From positions 1 through 43,918 of IMG/VR virus record IMGVR_UViG_3300042516_003682: a stretch of DNA of 43,918 nt; one strand, given 5' to 3'. Numbering within the stretch: the first letter of the stretch is position 1; each line of letters begins with the position of its first letter. Below the pieces are notes generated by a model. That model was not told the origin of the DNA, did no database searches, and was given only the letters and a program-made list of their open reading frames with translations. Shown here in pieces: positions 21,472 to 30,188 of this stretch. Source of the stretch: a virus. The position numbers and the translations under genes are program-made.

Positions 21472-21504
21472 GCGCCGCCGGGGGCTTTCGCTCCCCGGCG
21501 GCGC
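21472..21504 (-). terminator. Terminator-like hairpin upstream of prim-pol
   Basis: A 12-bp GC stem (21472-21483 with 21493-21504) with a 9-nt loop is followed on the minus strand by TTCTTTCTC, a weak U-rich run. It lies 24 bp before the prim-pol start. The whole gap 21449-21638 (190 bp) has no gene; it also holds a small CCCACG-GCTT-CGTGGG hairpin (21597-21612). It may attenuate transcription into prim-pol or end the upstream unit. Confidence 0.5.
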
Positions 21505-21638
21505 CGATGGCCGTCTGCTGCAGTGGCGGGAGAAGAGCGCCCTGCAGGTCAGACAACTTCCAGCGTTACGACGCCACCTCTGGCTGGGCGACCGGCCCAC
21601 GAAGCCGTGGGTTTGGGCCGCCGGTCCAGCCGCTTTGA

Positions 21639-22418
21639 CTACTCCTCGCCGAGATCGTCGGCCTCGACGGCCGCCGCGATCGGCGGGGCGGTGAACATCG
21701 CGCGGACGGGATCCGCGTAGACACGCTTGGCGACCTCGCCCTGCTCGGGCGTGATCGTGCCGACGAGCCGCGGCACGATCTGGGAGTACGGCTGGCCGCC
21801 GCGCCCCTTGGCCTTCGACAACTTGAGACCGATCACGGCCTCGTGCGGGAACACCGGGAGCCGCTTGAGGAACGGGATGATGTTCCGCAGGCTTCCGGGG
21901 CCGACCGTCACGAGAATCGGCCACGTTTCGCCCTGACGCAGAATCGCCAGGACGCGGGCCTCCTTGCACCGCTTGCCGGTGCCGCCGCGTCCGCTGCCGT
22001 AGCCGAACTCCGGCCCGTTGGACAGCGAGACCCAGTCGTACTTCCGGTCGCCGATCCGATACTTCTCCAGCGACTCCGGCCGGATCGAAGTCCCGATGTC
22101 ATCCGACACGCGGTAGCCGATCTGCAGATCGTTGGTCACGATCACAGGTCGCGCATCGCTCGGATCTTCTTCGGGCCACAACACTCCTTTCTTGCCGACG
22201 CCCACCAGCAGGCCGACGATCTCGTCGGTCATGGTGAGGTTGCCGTCGACGTCGATCGTCCACTGGGTCGCGCCGCCGAGAGGCGTCTTGACCCGCACGA
22301 GATCCGTCTCGTGCATCTGCTCGCCTTCCAGGTTCGCAGCGATGATCGCCATCTGCCGCGAGTCCGGCGCCAGCGCCGGGTAATCGACCGTCTTTACCGC
22401 CAACTCTGCAGTAGCCAT
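21639..22418 (-). CDS. Conserved phage replication/recombination-associated protein, 259 aa
   Basis: The pattern HETDLVRVKTPLGGATQW, EIVGLLV, KRCKEARVLAIL, PGSLRNIIPFLKRL and GLKLSKAKGRGGQPYSQIV matches a phage family that I recall as ssDNA-binding/recombination-associated but of unproven function. Start after AGGAGGCCATAA. It lies between a coiled-coil gene and prim-pol, in keeping with a DNA-processing role. There is no catalytic motif. Confidence 0.6.
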   Translation of the reverse strand: MATAELAVKTVDYPALAPDSRQMAIIAANLEGEQMHETDLVRVKTPLGGATQWTIDVDGNLTMTDEIVGLLVGVGKKGVLWPEEDPSDARPVIVTNDLQIGYRVSDDIGTSIRPESLEKYRIGDRKYDWVSLSNGPEFGYGSGRGGTGKRCKEARVLAILRQGETWPILVTVGPGSLRNIIPFLKRLPVFPHEAVIGLKLSKAKGRGGQPYSQIVPRLVGTITPEQGEVAKRVYADPVRAMFTAPPIAAAVEADDLGEE

Positions 22419-22455
22419 TTATGGCCTCCTGTAGCCTTAGAACACCGAACCAGCG

Positions 22456-22905
22456 TCAGCCAACCGTGACATGACGCAACTTCATCTCCGTGTATTCACC
22501 GACGAGGCCGTCGAACGGCGTCCCGGCGGCAAACGAGGAGCCGGCCTCCTTGCCGGCCTCCTTTGCCCGCTCGACGAGCCACGACTTGAGAGTCGTGGTC
22601 GCCACCGTCGTGATCGCATCCTCGATCCCAACGGCTCGCGCTGCCTCCAGCACCGCGTCGCGCCGATCCCTCGGCACCGACAAGTGAAGGGACTCCTCCA
22701 CCCGCCAACTCCTCCCTGCAACCCGAACTCCGTCGAGTCGTTGCACCGTCATGTCCTCCACGGCGATTTGCTCCAAACTCGCGCGACGCTTCTTCATTTC
22801 GTCGAGTTGTGCAGATACCGTGCCAATCTGCCGGTCGAGTTGCGTGATTTCTTCAAGCAGCCCCGACAGCCCGTTTTGTGCCACTGTAGCCTCTGATGAT
22901 TGCAT
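22456..22905 (-). CDS. Conserved coiled-coil phage protein, 149 aa
   Basis: The N-terminal 60 residues form a coiled coil (LLEEITQLDRQIGTVSAQLD); the second half, including SFAAGTPFDGLVGEYTEMKL, resembles a conserved phage block that often accompanies replication genes. Start after AGGAGGTCATAG. The 5' end overlaps the SNF2 helicase gene by 53 bp. Role unknown. Confidence 0.6.
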   Translation of the reverse strand: MQSSEATVAQNGLSGLLEEITQLDRQIGTVSAQLDEMKKRRASLEQIAVEDMTVQRLDGVRVAGRSWRVEESLHLSVPRDRRDAVLEAARAVGIEDAITTVATTTLKSWLVERAKEAGKEAGSSFAAGTPFDGLVGEYTEMKLRHVTVG

Positions 22906-24229
22906 CTATGACCTCCTGTCTGCTCTCCAACGCCTTGTAAACCGATCCATCGACCGTCTGGTTGCCGTCAACGGTGGCCACCAGACTGTAGAAGTGCGTT
23001 TTCTTGGTTTGTCCCGGCCGATGCAGCCGCGCGATCGCCTGCAGGTAGTCGCTCAAACTGTGGCCCAGGCTGTAAAAGACCCCGTAGGCCGCGCGGGTCA
23101 GGTCGATGCCGACGCCGCCGCTGGCTTGATTGGCGATCAGCACGGTGGTCTTTCCGGCCTGCCAGTCGGCCAACTCGTTGTGCTGCCCGTTGAGGACGCT
23201 CACCGTTCGGCCGGCGGCGACACACGCGGCCGCGGCGGCTTCGCCGTCCGCCTTGTAGCGATGAAACACGACGAGCGGCTCGGATGGGTCCAAACAGTCC
23301 AGGATATCAGCCAGCGCCGCCGCCTTGCTGGGAGTGGCGTCGATTTTTGTGGCCTGCCGGGAGCCATCGACATGAATACTGCCGCCGCAGACTTCCAGCA
23401 GCCGGATCAGATGCACCAGGACATTGGCCGGCGTGACCTCGCGGCCTTCGACCGTGGCGCAGAAGTCCTTCTCCAGAGTGCGGTACAGGTCCGCTTCCTT
23501 GGGCGAGAGTTCGACGTCCACTTGCTCGTGCATGATGTCGGGCAGATCCAAAACGTCTTCCGAACGACGGTGAAATGTTGTCTGTGCAATCTTCGTGCCG
23601 AACTCTTCTGTGTTTCTGTAGCCCACCACCCAGCCTGGGTAACCTGGGCGGGTGACAGCGTACCGCGACCGAAACGCGGTGAACGACTGGCCAAACGTCT
23701 GGCACTCGGGCGACTCGACGGCCCGGTAGACGCCAAAGGCATCGAGTGGCGAGTGGGCCAAAAGCGTCCCGGACAAGCCGATCCGCTTGGCCGTGGGGTT
23801 CTTCTTGCCCATCCGCGCCGCCCACCGGCTCGTCGTGCCGCTTGCCGACTTAAGTTTGTGGCACTCGTCGTAGCAGATGGCGTCCCACTTGGTCTTTTCC
23901 AGAAGCGGGATCCTCCAGGCCGATTCGTAGTTGGTGACCACGATCAGCGGCCTGGAGTCGGCCATGGCCGCGGCCACGAGTTGCTCTTTCTGCTTGGAAG
24001 ACCCCTTGGTGAGCAGCAGGATCCGGTAGTCCTGCAGCCACAGCCCCGCCTGCTTGCCCCAGGCCGGCACGACGGCCTTCGGGCAGCAGATCAAGACTTT
24101 GGACAGCCCCTCGCCCTTGAGGATCTCCAGGAGGCAGCGGGACTTCCCGGTCCCCATCCCCATATGCAGCAGAACGCACAGCCTGCCGGCGGCCCACGCA
24201 ATTGCGTCCCGCTGATGTTGCCAGAGCAT
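22853..24229 (-). CDS. SNF2-like superfamily 2 helicase/ATPase
   Basis: In the 458-residue protein are Walker A GMGTGKS (24-30), DECH (121-124), SGT (motif III), and the motif VI QAIARLHRPGQ (397-407), the SNF2 form. Only the two RecA cores are present, without a DNA-binding extra domain. Phage SNF2-type proteins translocate on or remodel DNA during replication or recombination. Start after AAGGAGGGAGCG. A 579-codon open frame on the other strand is a shadow. Confidence 0.92.
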   Translation of the reverse strand: MLWQHQRDAIAWAAGRLCVLLHMGMGTGKSRCLLEILKGEGLSKVLICCPKAVVPAWGKQAGLWLQDYRILLLTKGSSKQKEQLVAAAMADSRPLIVVTNYESAWRIPLLEKTKWDAICYDECHKLKSASGTTSRWAARMGKKNPTAKRIGLSGTLLAHSPLDAFGVYRAVESPECQTFGQSFTAFRSRYAVTRPGYPGWVVGYRNTEEFGTKIAQTTFHRRSEDVLDLPDIMHEQVDVELSPKEADLYRTLEKDFCATVEGREVTPANVLVHLIRLLEVCGGSIHVDGSRQATKIDATPSKAAALADILDCLDPSEPLVVFHRYKADGEAAAAACVAAGRTVSVLNGQHNELADWQAGKTTVLIANQASGGVGIDLTRAAYGVFYSLGHSLSDYLQAIARLHRPGQTKKTHFYSLVATVDGNQTVDGSVYKALESRQEVIDAIIRGYSGTKRAVGAA

Positions 24230-24267
24230 CGCTCCCTCCTTGGTGCGTGGAGGATAGCGGTCGATGG

Positions 24268-24786
24268 CTACCTGTCAACAAAACTCTTCCTGGGCCTGCC
24301 CATCTTCTGTCCGGATTGCTCCAGGCGGGACGACTCGGCGGCGCGGGCCTCGCACGACTGCCGCGACAGCACCCAGAGCCGAGACTGGCTGGCCCTGCCG
24401 GAGTGCAGAATCCGGCCGACGATTTTTCCTTCTTTGGCCAGCCGCGGCACCAGGGTCCAGAAGACACCTAGGATTTTTGCCGCCTCGTAGGCGCCGATGG
24501 CGTCGCCGAACTTGATTTTGGGCCGTCCCTTGGCGGCCAGCAGTTTGATTGCCGCCGGCCGCTCGTGGACAGCCGTCCGCGGCCTCCGGCCGCCCTGGCG
24601 GTTGGCGACGTAGTCACGGTAGTTCTGCTCGCACTCGTCCCTAGAATAAACGGCAAACTCCCGCCCCTCCTGGCCGCACACCACGCGGACAGAAATAGCC
24701 CCCGCGTCCGCCATGCGGCGGACCCGTGACCAGTGGACGCCCATAATGGCCGCCGCCTCCCACGCACCGATAGCCTCGTCTTTCAT
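24268..24786 (-). CDS. Tandem HTH regulatory protein, 172 aa
   Basis: It contains two similar halves: AIGAWEAAAIMGVHWSRVRR (about 5-24) and AIGAYEAAKILGVFWTLVPR (about 97-116). Each is a MerR/excisionase-like HTH, followed by basic and Ser-rich stretches. The duplication is internal. Start MKDEAIG is the first gene after a divergent region, so it may regulate the replication genes or its own promoter and the plus-strand integrase unit. The ribosome site is weak. Confidence 0.65.
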   Translation of the reverse strand: MKDEAIGAWEAAAIMGVHWSRVRRMADAGAISVRVVCGQEGREFAVYSRDECEQNYRDYVANRQGGRRPRTAVHERPAAIKLLAAKGRPKIKFGDAIGAYEAAKILGVFWTLVPRLAKEGKIVGRILHSGRASQSRLWVLSRQSCEARAAESSRLEQSGQKMGRPRKSFVDR

Positions 24787-24803
24787 GGTGGTATTGTGGG
24801 CAG

Positions 24804-24844
24804 AATATACCGTCCTTGACAATTGGAGTGGAGGCGGCAACACT
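24804..24844. promoter_or_regulatory. Divergent control region of the replication and integrase units
   Basis: This 85-bp gap (24787-24871) separates the HTH gene (minus) from the 65-aa gene (plus). On the plus strand TTGACA (24816-24821) is followed 17 bp later by AACACT, a weak -10. On the minus strand TATATT (24804-24809) is a good -10, with only a weak -35. Both promoters overlap, suggesting the kind of opposed switch used for lysogeny control. Confidence 0.35.
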
Positions 24845-24871
24845 CTAAAGACGACCACGGAGGGCCGCTAA

Positions 24872-25069
24872 ATGAGGCGATGGATCGTCATAGTCGATTG
24901 GGTCGACGGCAATGTTGAGGATTCTGACGAGATTGTCGTTCGCGCAAGAACTGCCGCCGGGGCAACTTCTAAGGCGCGTGCTGCATGGGCTTCTCGGGCC
25001 GAGTGGCCGTTGAGCCAGATTCAAAAAGTTTTCGTTTTGACGCCGAAACGACTTCGGCGCCTTGCGTGA
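24872..25069 (+). CDS. Hypothetical basic protein, 65 aa
   Basis: It begins MRRWIVIVDWVDGNVEDSDE after CGGAGGGCCGCTAA, a good ribosome site. A short beta strand opens the protein and the tail is Arg-rich. It sits just upstream of the integrase and probably shares its message. No family is recognised; an excisionase or recombination factor would fit the position but there is no supporting motif. Confidence 0.6.
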   Translation: MRRWIVIVDWVDGNVEDSDEIVVRARTAAGATSKARAAWASRAEWPLSQIQKVFVLTPKRLRRLA

Positions 25070-25110
25070 CCACAAGTAGGTGGCATCGTACTTCTTCAGA
25101 AGGGCCACCA

Positions 25111-25968
25111 ATGACGCTGACACAATTTCTCGACGAGATCTACATCCCACTCAAGGGCATCTGCAAGCACACTGAAATCCTCTACAAAATCACAATCTCC
25201 GAGTTCGGCAAATCCCTCGGCCACGAGCCGACGCTGGCCGACCTGGAGGAACTCAAGGTGGCACGGTTCCTGGCCAAGCGCGTCCGCGAGCGACGGCCGG
25301 CGACGGCCGCCAAGGACCGGAGCCAGATCCGCGCCATGTGGGAACTGGCGGCGCGGCGGCGGATGGTCGATATGTGGCCGACGATCGGCCTCGTCAAAGT
25401 GCCGGAGCGGGTGCCGGAGGCGTGGACGTCCGACGAGATGCGGCTGATCATGCAGTCAGCCAGCAAAGAGACGTCACTCTACGACGGCATCCCGGCGGCC
25501 CTCTGGTGGCGCGCGTTCTTGCTCGTGTGCTACGACACTGGCGAGAGAGTGGGGGCCGTCAAAGCCCTGCGGTGGCGGGACGTTCGCGGGGGGACGGTCC
25601 TGTATTCAGCCGAGAACCGCAAAGGCGGGCGGCGAGACATTCTGCGGGCCGTCAGCCCAGAGACCAAGGAGGCGCTTGATCAGATTCGCTGCGGGCGTGG
25701 CGCCGAGGACGCCGTGTTCCCCTTCCCCCGCATGAAGTCCTACCTCTGGACGCGGCTGGGCATCATCATCCGTCGTGCCGGCCTGCCGGCCGACAGAACG
25801 TGCAAGTTCCACAAGATCCGGAAGACAACGGCGTCCTACGCAGAGGCCGCCGGACTCTCGGCGCAGGCGATCCTGGATCACTCCGACCCCAAGACCACCC
25901 GCAAGTACCTCGATCCTAGGATCGTCGTCCAGGCCAATGCCTCGGACGTCCTGCCGAAAGTCAGTTAG
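25111..25968 (+). CDS. Tyrosine recombinase (phage integrase)
   Basis: The 285-residue protein has an N-terminal SAM-like core-binding domain (TLTQFLDEIYIPLKG) and the catalytic set R146 (TGERVGA), K171, H234-x-x-R237 (HKIRKT), H257 (DHSDPKTT) and Y266 (KYLD). It would integrate the phage at an att site, implying a temperate life. Start MTLTQF follows AGAAGGGCCACCA. No attachment core is obvious in the next 40 bp before the convergent gene. Confidence 0.93.
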   Translation: MTLTQFLDEIYIPLKGICKHTEILYKITISEFGKSLGHEPTLADLEELKVARFLAKRVRERRPATAAKDRSQIRAMWELAARRRMVDMWPTIGLVKVPERVPEAWTSDEMRLIMQSASKETSLYDGIPAALWWRAFLLVCYDTGERVGAVKALRWRDVRGGTVLYSAENRKGGRRDILRAVSPETKEALDQIRCGRGAEDAVFPFPRMKSYLWTRLGIIIRRAGLPADRTCKFHKIRKTTASYAEAAGLSAQAILDHSDPKTTRKYLDPRIVVQANASDVLPKVS

Positions 25969-26007
25969 GCGTCACGACCTTTGCCGACCGAATCGTGGCC
26001 GCTCACA

Positions 26008-26316
26008 CTACGGCTCCACCGGCAGCAACGCCACCGCCTCGCTCCAAGGGATCACCTCCACCGCAGGCAGGAGGACGCTCTGGTCGGCCGCTTCCCACAT
26101 CCCCTGTAGCAGCCCTCCCGGCCCCACTTCGGTCAGCACATCGGCACAGAGCATGAGCCTGCCGTCCGTCAAGACGCGAGGCATCGGCACGCAGTTGGTG
26201 GTGCCGTGTTCGGCGTGGAGTTCCGCGAGCCTCGCGGCGAGTTGCGGCGTGAAGACCAGCGCCAATTCTTTGGCGTCGGCGTCACTGATCGGCAGCGTCA
26301 GGTCGGCGAGCGTCAT
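26008..26316 (-). CDS. Hypothetical protein after the tail fibre, 102 aa
   Basis: It begins MTLADLTLPISDADAKELAL; a Phe-Thr-Pro (VFTPQLAARLAE) and WSEAVALLPVEP at the end are the only notable features. The start overlaps the fibre stop (ATGA), so it is coupled to it. Small genes in this place are often tail-fibre assembly factors or accessory virion proteins; no homology is recognised. Confidence 0.55.
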   Translation of the reverse strand: MTLADLTLPISDADAKELALVFTPQLAARLAELHAEHGTTNCVPMPRVLTDGRLMLCADVLTEVGPGGLLQGMWEAADQSVLLPAVEVIPWSEAVALLPVEP

Positions 26317-29300
26317 ACGTTTCGGCCCAGGGAGGTCTGCAATGCCTGCATTGCCGAATTGTAGGCCGACACCTGCGCCGCACTCATGCCCAGTCCAAAC
26401 GAATATCCGAGCAGTCGGTAGGTCCAGCCTTGAAAACTAGGCCCGGTGCCTATATCGCGCATGAACACTAGGAACGGCCTGTTGCTGCCGGCAATCGTTA
26501 CGGCCGACGATGTGCTGGCAACGGAGGCCGCGTTTTGGTAAAGGACAAACGATGCGGAACTATTCCGCGACGCCACTAAAAAATTAGTGGCTGACGAGAC
26601 TGTCGCATTGTTAATAAAACTGCCGCCGGAGGCGCCCGGCCCGCTGAACGCGTGAACCTTGTGATCGCCTCCGACTTGGGCGCGGCCCTGGATGTAATAG
26701 TAGTCGTCGGCGTCTCTTGCTCCGATGATTTCTATGTTGGTGTTCCAAGTCCCAGCGCCCTTGAATACACCGATGTGGTTGGTCGATGGCACGCCCATAG
26801 CGTCATACGTCAGCCCAGTATCCAGATACTTTGATGTGCCGTTGCCAGTCAGCCCTCCGCTCGCCCCCGTCTCAACGTAGTCCCCGCTGACGAACGGGCC
26901 TGTGTTTGTATCCGTCGTTCCGCCGTACTGCGTTCCGCCCAACGACGGCCCGCGATACAGCGGCACAAGGCACGCGGCCAAGCCGGTGCCGCAGAACAGA
27001 TTCAGCCGATAGAAACGATCCCTCAAGCCTGCCGCGTCGATGTCGTTGCAGAACGCATTCACCGCCGTCGCCGTAGTGGACGAGACGGTGCCGTTGTTGG
27101 AGTAGACGCGGTTTATCCAATCCTGCGCGTCAGCGTTGCTGACTTGCGGGGCGAGGGTGATGGCCCACTTGGATGCGAGGTAGCGTTCGATGCGCTGGCG
27201 TTCGGAGGCAGAGAGCGCCCTTGCGTATGAAATGTATTCACACAACTTCCCTTTAAAGAAGTTGTTTGCCCTGATGTTTGATCCGACATACAGAGTCGGA
27301 CTGCCGGAAGGAAGCGATGACGGGAACGTTCCCACTGTCGATACGATGGGCAGTTGCGCCCCGTCAAGGATTACGTTCAGCCCGCTCGCAAAAGAACCCG
27401 CTGCTCCGTCATACCGGGCGCAAAACACTCGCGGCGCTGTGCCTTTCCCAAGCACTGACAACGGGTTTGCGTGCTGGGAAGCCGCGCCAATTCCAGCGTG
27501 CGTACCAAGGAGACTAGAGGCGCTGGTGAATGACGAGTATGGGCCTCCGCTAAAAACGGAGGTAACGTGATAACCTGGCGCGTCTGTGTCGAGATAGTAA
27601 ACGGCAAATCGCGTCAGCCCCGTCAGCCCATTTTCTGCCGTGTAGTTATCCCGCGACAGCGTATCGTTCACGCCGTCGAAAGACAGCGGCTTCCGGCTGT
27701 TGTGCGATGCGCTGTGGATTACCGGGCGCGTAGTTGCATCAACGGTGGTGGCGTGCCTGTTGTTCCCAGACTTGTCGCGCCAATACCCCACTGGAGGAGT
27801 CGGATCAGGGACGTTCGCGATGCCCCATTTCTGGGCGAGGTACTTTTCGACGCGGGCGCGGTCGGTGGGGGAGAGGGCGGTATTGAAGACGATGACTTCG
27901 GCAATCGCCTCCAGAGAGTTGAACGTCGCGGCGCCAATCAGCAACGGCTCCGCAGCATTGCTTGAGGAGGCTGCGGTTGCTCCCGTTGTAGTGCCGCCAG
28001 CCACGCCCGACAGAAACAATGCCGCTCTGCTTGCTGCCGTTGCCTGCCCGCAGTCAAGGCGGATGGAGAACAGTTGGAATTGGTTTGCAGCGTCGTACAG
28101 GTTGTTTCGCTCTACGGTTGCCACTGACTGACCAGACACGCCAGCCGTCACTGTCACGCTTGCGTAGTTGTTGCGTGGATACAGACTCCTGTCGTCCAGC
28201 AGGACGGAAACGCCGACTTGGGTGGTTGCGTTGAGGTTTGTTCTCAACAGAGACGCGAAGTTGTTCGGGTCTGGCGTAGCGAATGGCTTGACGACCGCAA
28301 ACACAGTCCCGCCTTGAGAGTTGTGCAGGAAGTTCCAGTCGCTTACCGTTCCCGCGCTCATTGCCCTTGATCCGCCGCATGACAGAACAGTGCGGCCGTT
28401 GTGGCCTTCGTCAAGGCGAAGCGGCGCGACCGATGCGGTGCTCTGTATCAGATGTTTTCCGTTGCCGCTCAAGTCCTCCAGCCGCCGGACGGTGCCTCCG
28501 TTGGCGACAGGATTGCCGCCACTTGCGGCATCAAACATCTTGTCTGTGCGAGAGCCATCCCACCAGCCCGCGCACCCGCTGATCTCCGTAGGTGCCTCGA
28601 CCGCCGTCAACTCGTCCGGTACGGCCCTATGGACTCCGCTGATCCCCCACTTCGCGGCGAGGTAGGCTTCGACGCGGGCAGTGCTGGCGGCAGATAGCGC
28701 AGAGTCGAACCAGATGATTTCGCCCAACTCTCCAATGAAATTGAACGTACTGGCATATCGACCAATCGACCACGCATTGGCCGTTTGCGGCCACCCTGAG
28801 TGGTTGACGGAAGTCGCCGTCAGAAGGTACGGCGTGTTGCGGCCACCAATGGCAGTAAACAGGGCGCCTCGCGTGGCAGTGGCGCCAGAGCCGCTGGCGC
28901 GGTATGTGGGCGTGCCAGAGTTGGCGTACGGCGCGTCAGCGCTTCCAGACGAAAACGTATCGACTAGAAAATTAGAGCCAGAGTGGACGGTCACCCAACT
29001 GTCGGCGCCTGTGTATTTCGCAACGAAAAACCATGTGCTTGCGGTGTAGGCGGCGCCAGTAAAGTCCCAGCCGCTCGTCGCTGTGCTTGACAGCGAGACG
29101 CATCTCCTGCCGCCGATGCCAGACGAAACAACCGTCCCCTTGAGAGACGCGGTGGCTTGCGTCAGGTGCGAACTGCCGACCTTGGAGTTGACGCGCCCCA
29201 CCGGATCGCCATTCGCAGTCGCGGCAACTGTCGCGGATGTGTCCTGAAACAGAGTCGATGCGTCCGAAAAGTCCCACCACCCAACGCACCCACTGATCTC

Positions 29301-29447
29301 CGTAGGTTCCGACACCGCCGTCACCGGCCCAGCGTCGGTGGTGTAGAGCGACTGCGTGTCAGCCGCGTCCAGCCAGAGGGCGAGGCCGGAGATGGAGCGC
29401 GGCGTGAAGGTGCCGGAGGGACGAAGGGTGCGGGGGTTCATGCCCAT
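26313..29447 (-). CDS. Tail fibre/receptor-binding protein with LamG-like repeats
   Basis: The 1044-residue protein holds three LamG/concanavalin-A-like modules, each ending in a similar helix: VEAYLAAKWGI (about 260), VEKYLAQKWGI (about 550) and IERYLASKWAI (about 770). Each begins WWD or YW and contains an extended beta core. The N-terminal block SGLALWLDAADTQSL is a fourth, truncated module. The C-terminal 270 residues (VPLYRGPS..DYVETGASGGLTGNGT) are another virion domain. Such lectin-like folds bind sugars, which suggests host recognition. The start MGMNPRT is supported by GAGGAACTGACCG. Modules likely arose by duplication. Confidence 0.75.
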   Translation of the reverse strand: MGMNPRTLRPSGTFTPRSISGLALWLDAADTQSLYTTDAGPVTAVSEPTEISGCVGWWDFSDASTLFQDTSATVAATANGDPVGRVNSKVGSSHLTQATASLKGTVVSSGIGGRRCVSLSSTATSGWDFTGAAYTASTWFFVAKYTGADSWVTVHSGSNFLVDTFSSGSADAPYANSGTPTYRASGSGATATRGALFTAIGGRNTPYLLTATSVNHSGWPQTANAWSIGRYASTFNFIGELGEIIWFDSALSAASTARVEAYLAAKWGISGVHRAVPDELTAVEAPTEISGCAGWWDGSRTDKMFDAASGGNPVANGGTVRRLEDLSGNGKHLIQSTASVAPLRLDEGHNGRTVLSCGGSRAMSAGTVSDWNFLHNSQGGTVFAVVKPFATPDPNNFASLLRTNLNATTQVGVSVLLDDRSLYPRNNYASVTVTAGVSGQSVATVERNNLYDAANQFQLFSIRLDCGQATAASRAALFLSGVAGGTTTGATAASSSNAAEPLLIGAATFNSLEAIAEVIVFNTALSPTDRARVEKYLAQKWGIANVPDPTPPVGYWRDKSGNNRHATTVDATTRPVIHSASHNSRKPLSFDGVNDTLSRDNYTAENGLTGLTRFAVYYLDTDAPGYHVTSVFSGGPYSSFTSASSLLGTHAGIGAASQHANPLSVLGKGTAPRVFCARYDGAAGSFASGLNVILDGAQLPIVSTVGTFPSSLPSGSPTLYVGSNIRANNFFKGKLCEYISYARALSASERQRIERYLASKWAITLAPQVSNADAQDWINRVYSNNGTVSSTTATAVNAFCNDIDAAGLRDRFYRLNLFCGTGLAACLVPLYRGPSLGGTQYGGTTDTNTGPFVSGDYVETGASGGLTGNGTSKYLDTGLTYDAMGVPSTNHIGVFKGAGTWNTNIEIIGARDADDYYYIQGRAQVGGDHKVHAFSGPGASGGSFINNATVSSATNFLVASRNSSASFVLYQNAASVASTSSAVTIAGSNRPFLVFMRDIGTGPSFQGWTYRLLGYSFGLGMSAAQVSAYNSAMQALQTSLGRNV

Positions 29448-29450
29448 CGG

Positions 29451-29762
29451 TCAGTTCCTCGTCTGTTCTTCGACCACCGACCGCACGACTTGATGCAGTT
29501 CGCGCTGCCCGTGTGCCAACTCTTGCAGCGTCACGGCCTGCTGGCGCTGCACCTGTCCGATTTCTTTGAGCGTCTCCGATGTCGTGTCCAGGAACTCGAC
29601 ATGGGACCGCACCATCGGCTCGACGACCGTCCCGTGCAGGGCGATCGCGGCCTCGCGGCCAAAGAACATCACGACCGCGAGAATGACACACGGCACGCCG
29701 AACCTGTCGGCGATGCGGATGAAGGCGTCCAGCACACCCTGCTTGATCTCCTCCGTCGTCAC
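29451..29762 (-). CDS. Membrane/coiled-coil protein, possible holin, 103 aa
   Basis: From the GTG start (VTTEEIKQGV, preceded by GAGGGGGGCGACC) there is a membrane helix (VPCVILAVVMFFG) and then a long coiled coil (TTSETLKEIGQVQRQQAVTL). This topology is seen in phage holins and in membrane-linked tail helpers. Position just upstream of the fibre gene is compatible. No endolysin is adjacent. Confidence 0.55.
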   Translation of the reverse strand: MTTEEIKQGVLDAFIRIADRFGVPCVILAVVMFFGREAAIALHGTVVEPMVRSHVEFLDTTSETLKEIGQVQRQQAVTLQELAHGQRELHQVVRSVVEEQTRN

Positions 29763-29776
29763 GGTCGCCCCCCTCG

Positions 29777-30130
29777 TCAGGTCTTGAGGAGGACGACGCA
29801 CGACACCGCCGTGCCGGCGGCTTGGCCGGCGACGAGTTTCAGCGCTCCGACGCCGTAGGCGGCGTCAGGGAGGGCGTAAACGCGGGCCTCGGTGGCCGAT
29901 TGGGCCAAGGTGATGTCGGCCGCACTGCCGCTGGCGTCATACAGCCGGCCGAACGTGCCGTCTGTCGTGCCGCTGCACCAGAGTTGAATCGAGGTGGCCG
30001 CGGTTGCGCCGGTGCCGAGAAGCACCGCGCCGCCGGCAATGTCGTCCCAGCGAATCGTGGTGGCCGCAGCGGTCGCCGTGGACAGCGTGACGGGCAGGGA
30101 CTTGAACTTCCGCCTGATTTTCGGTTCCAC
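29777..30130 (-). CDS. Small virion-like beta protein, 117 aa
   Basis: It starts with GTG after AAGGAGGTGCAGA. The sequence is Ala/Thr/Gly-rich with repeated strands (LPVTLSTATAAATTIRWDDI, GGAVLLGTGATAATSIQLWC). It resembles small phage capsid/tail decoration proteins rather than an enzyme. No family is recognised. Confidence 0.55.
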   Translation of the reverse strand: MEPKIRRKFKSLPVTLSTATAAATTIRWDDIAGGAVLLGTGATAATSIQLWCSGTTDGTFGRLYDASGSAADITLAQSATEARVYALPDAAYGVGALKLVAGQAAGTAVSCVVLLKT

Positions 30131-30188
30131 TCTGCACCTCCTTGTGCGTTGCGGGCCTCTACGGGCCTCACGGGGCGTGCTACAGGGG

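Noticed and set aside
22751-24490. 579-codon plus-strand frame
   Set aside because: It is antisense to the SNF2 helicase, whose motifs are in order; high GC makes long shadow frames.
25969-26007. Integrase-linked attachment core or terminator
   Set aside because: Only 39 bp, no tRNA-like end and no convincing stem; without the host site it cannot be recognised.
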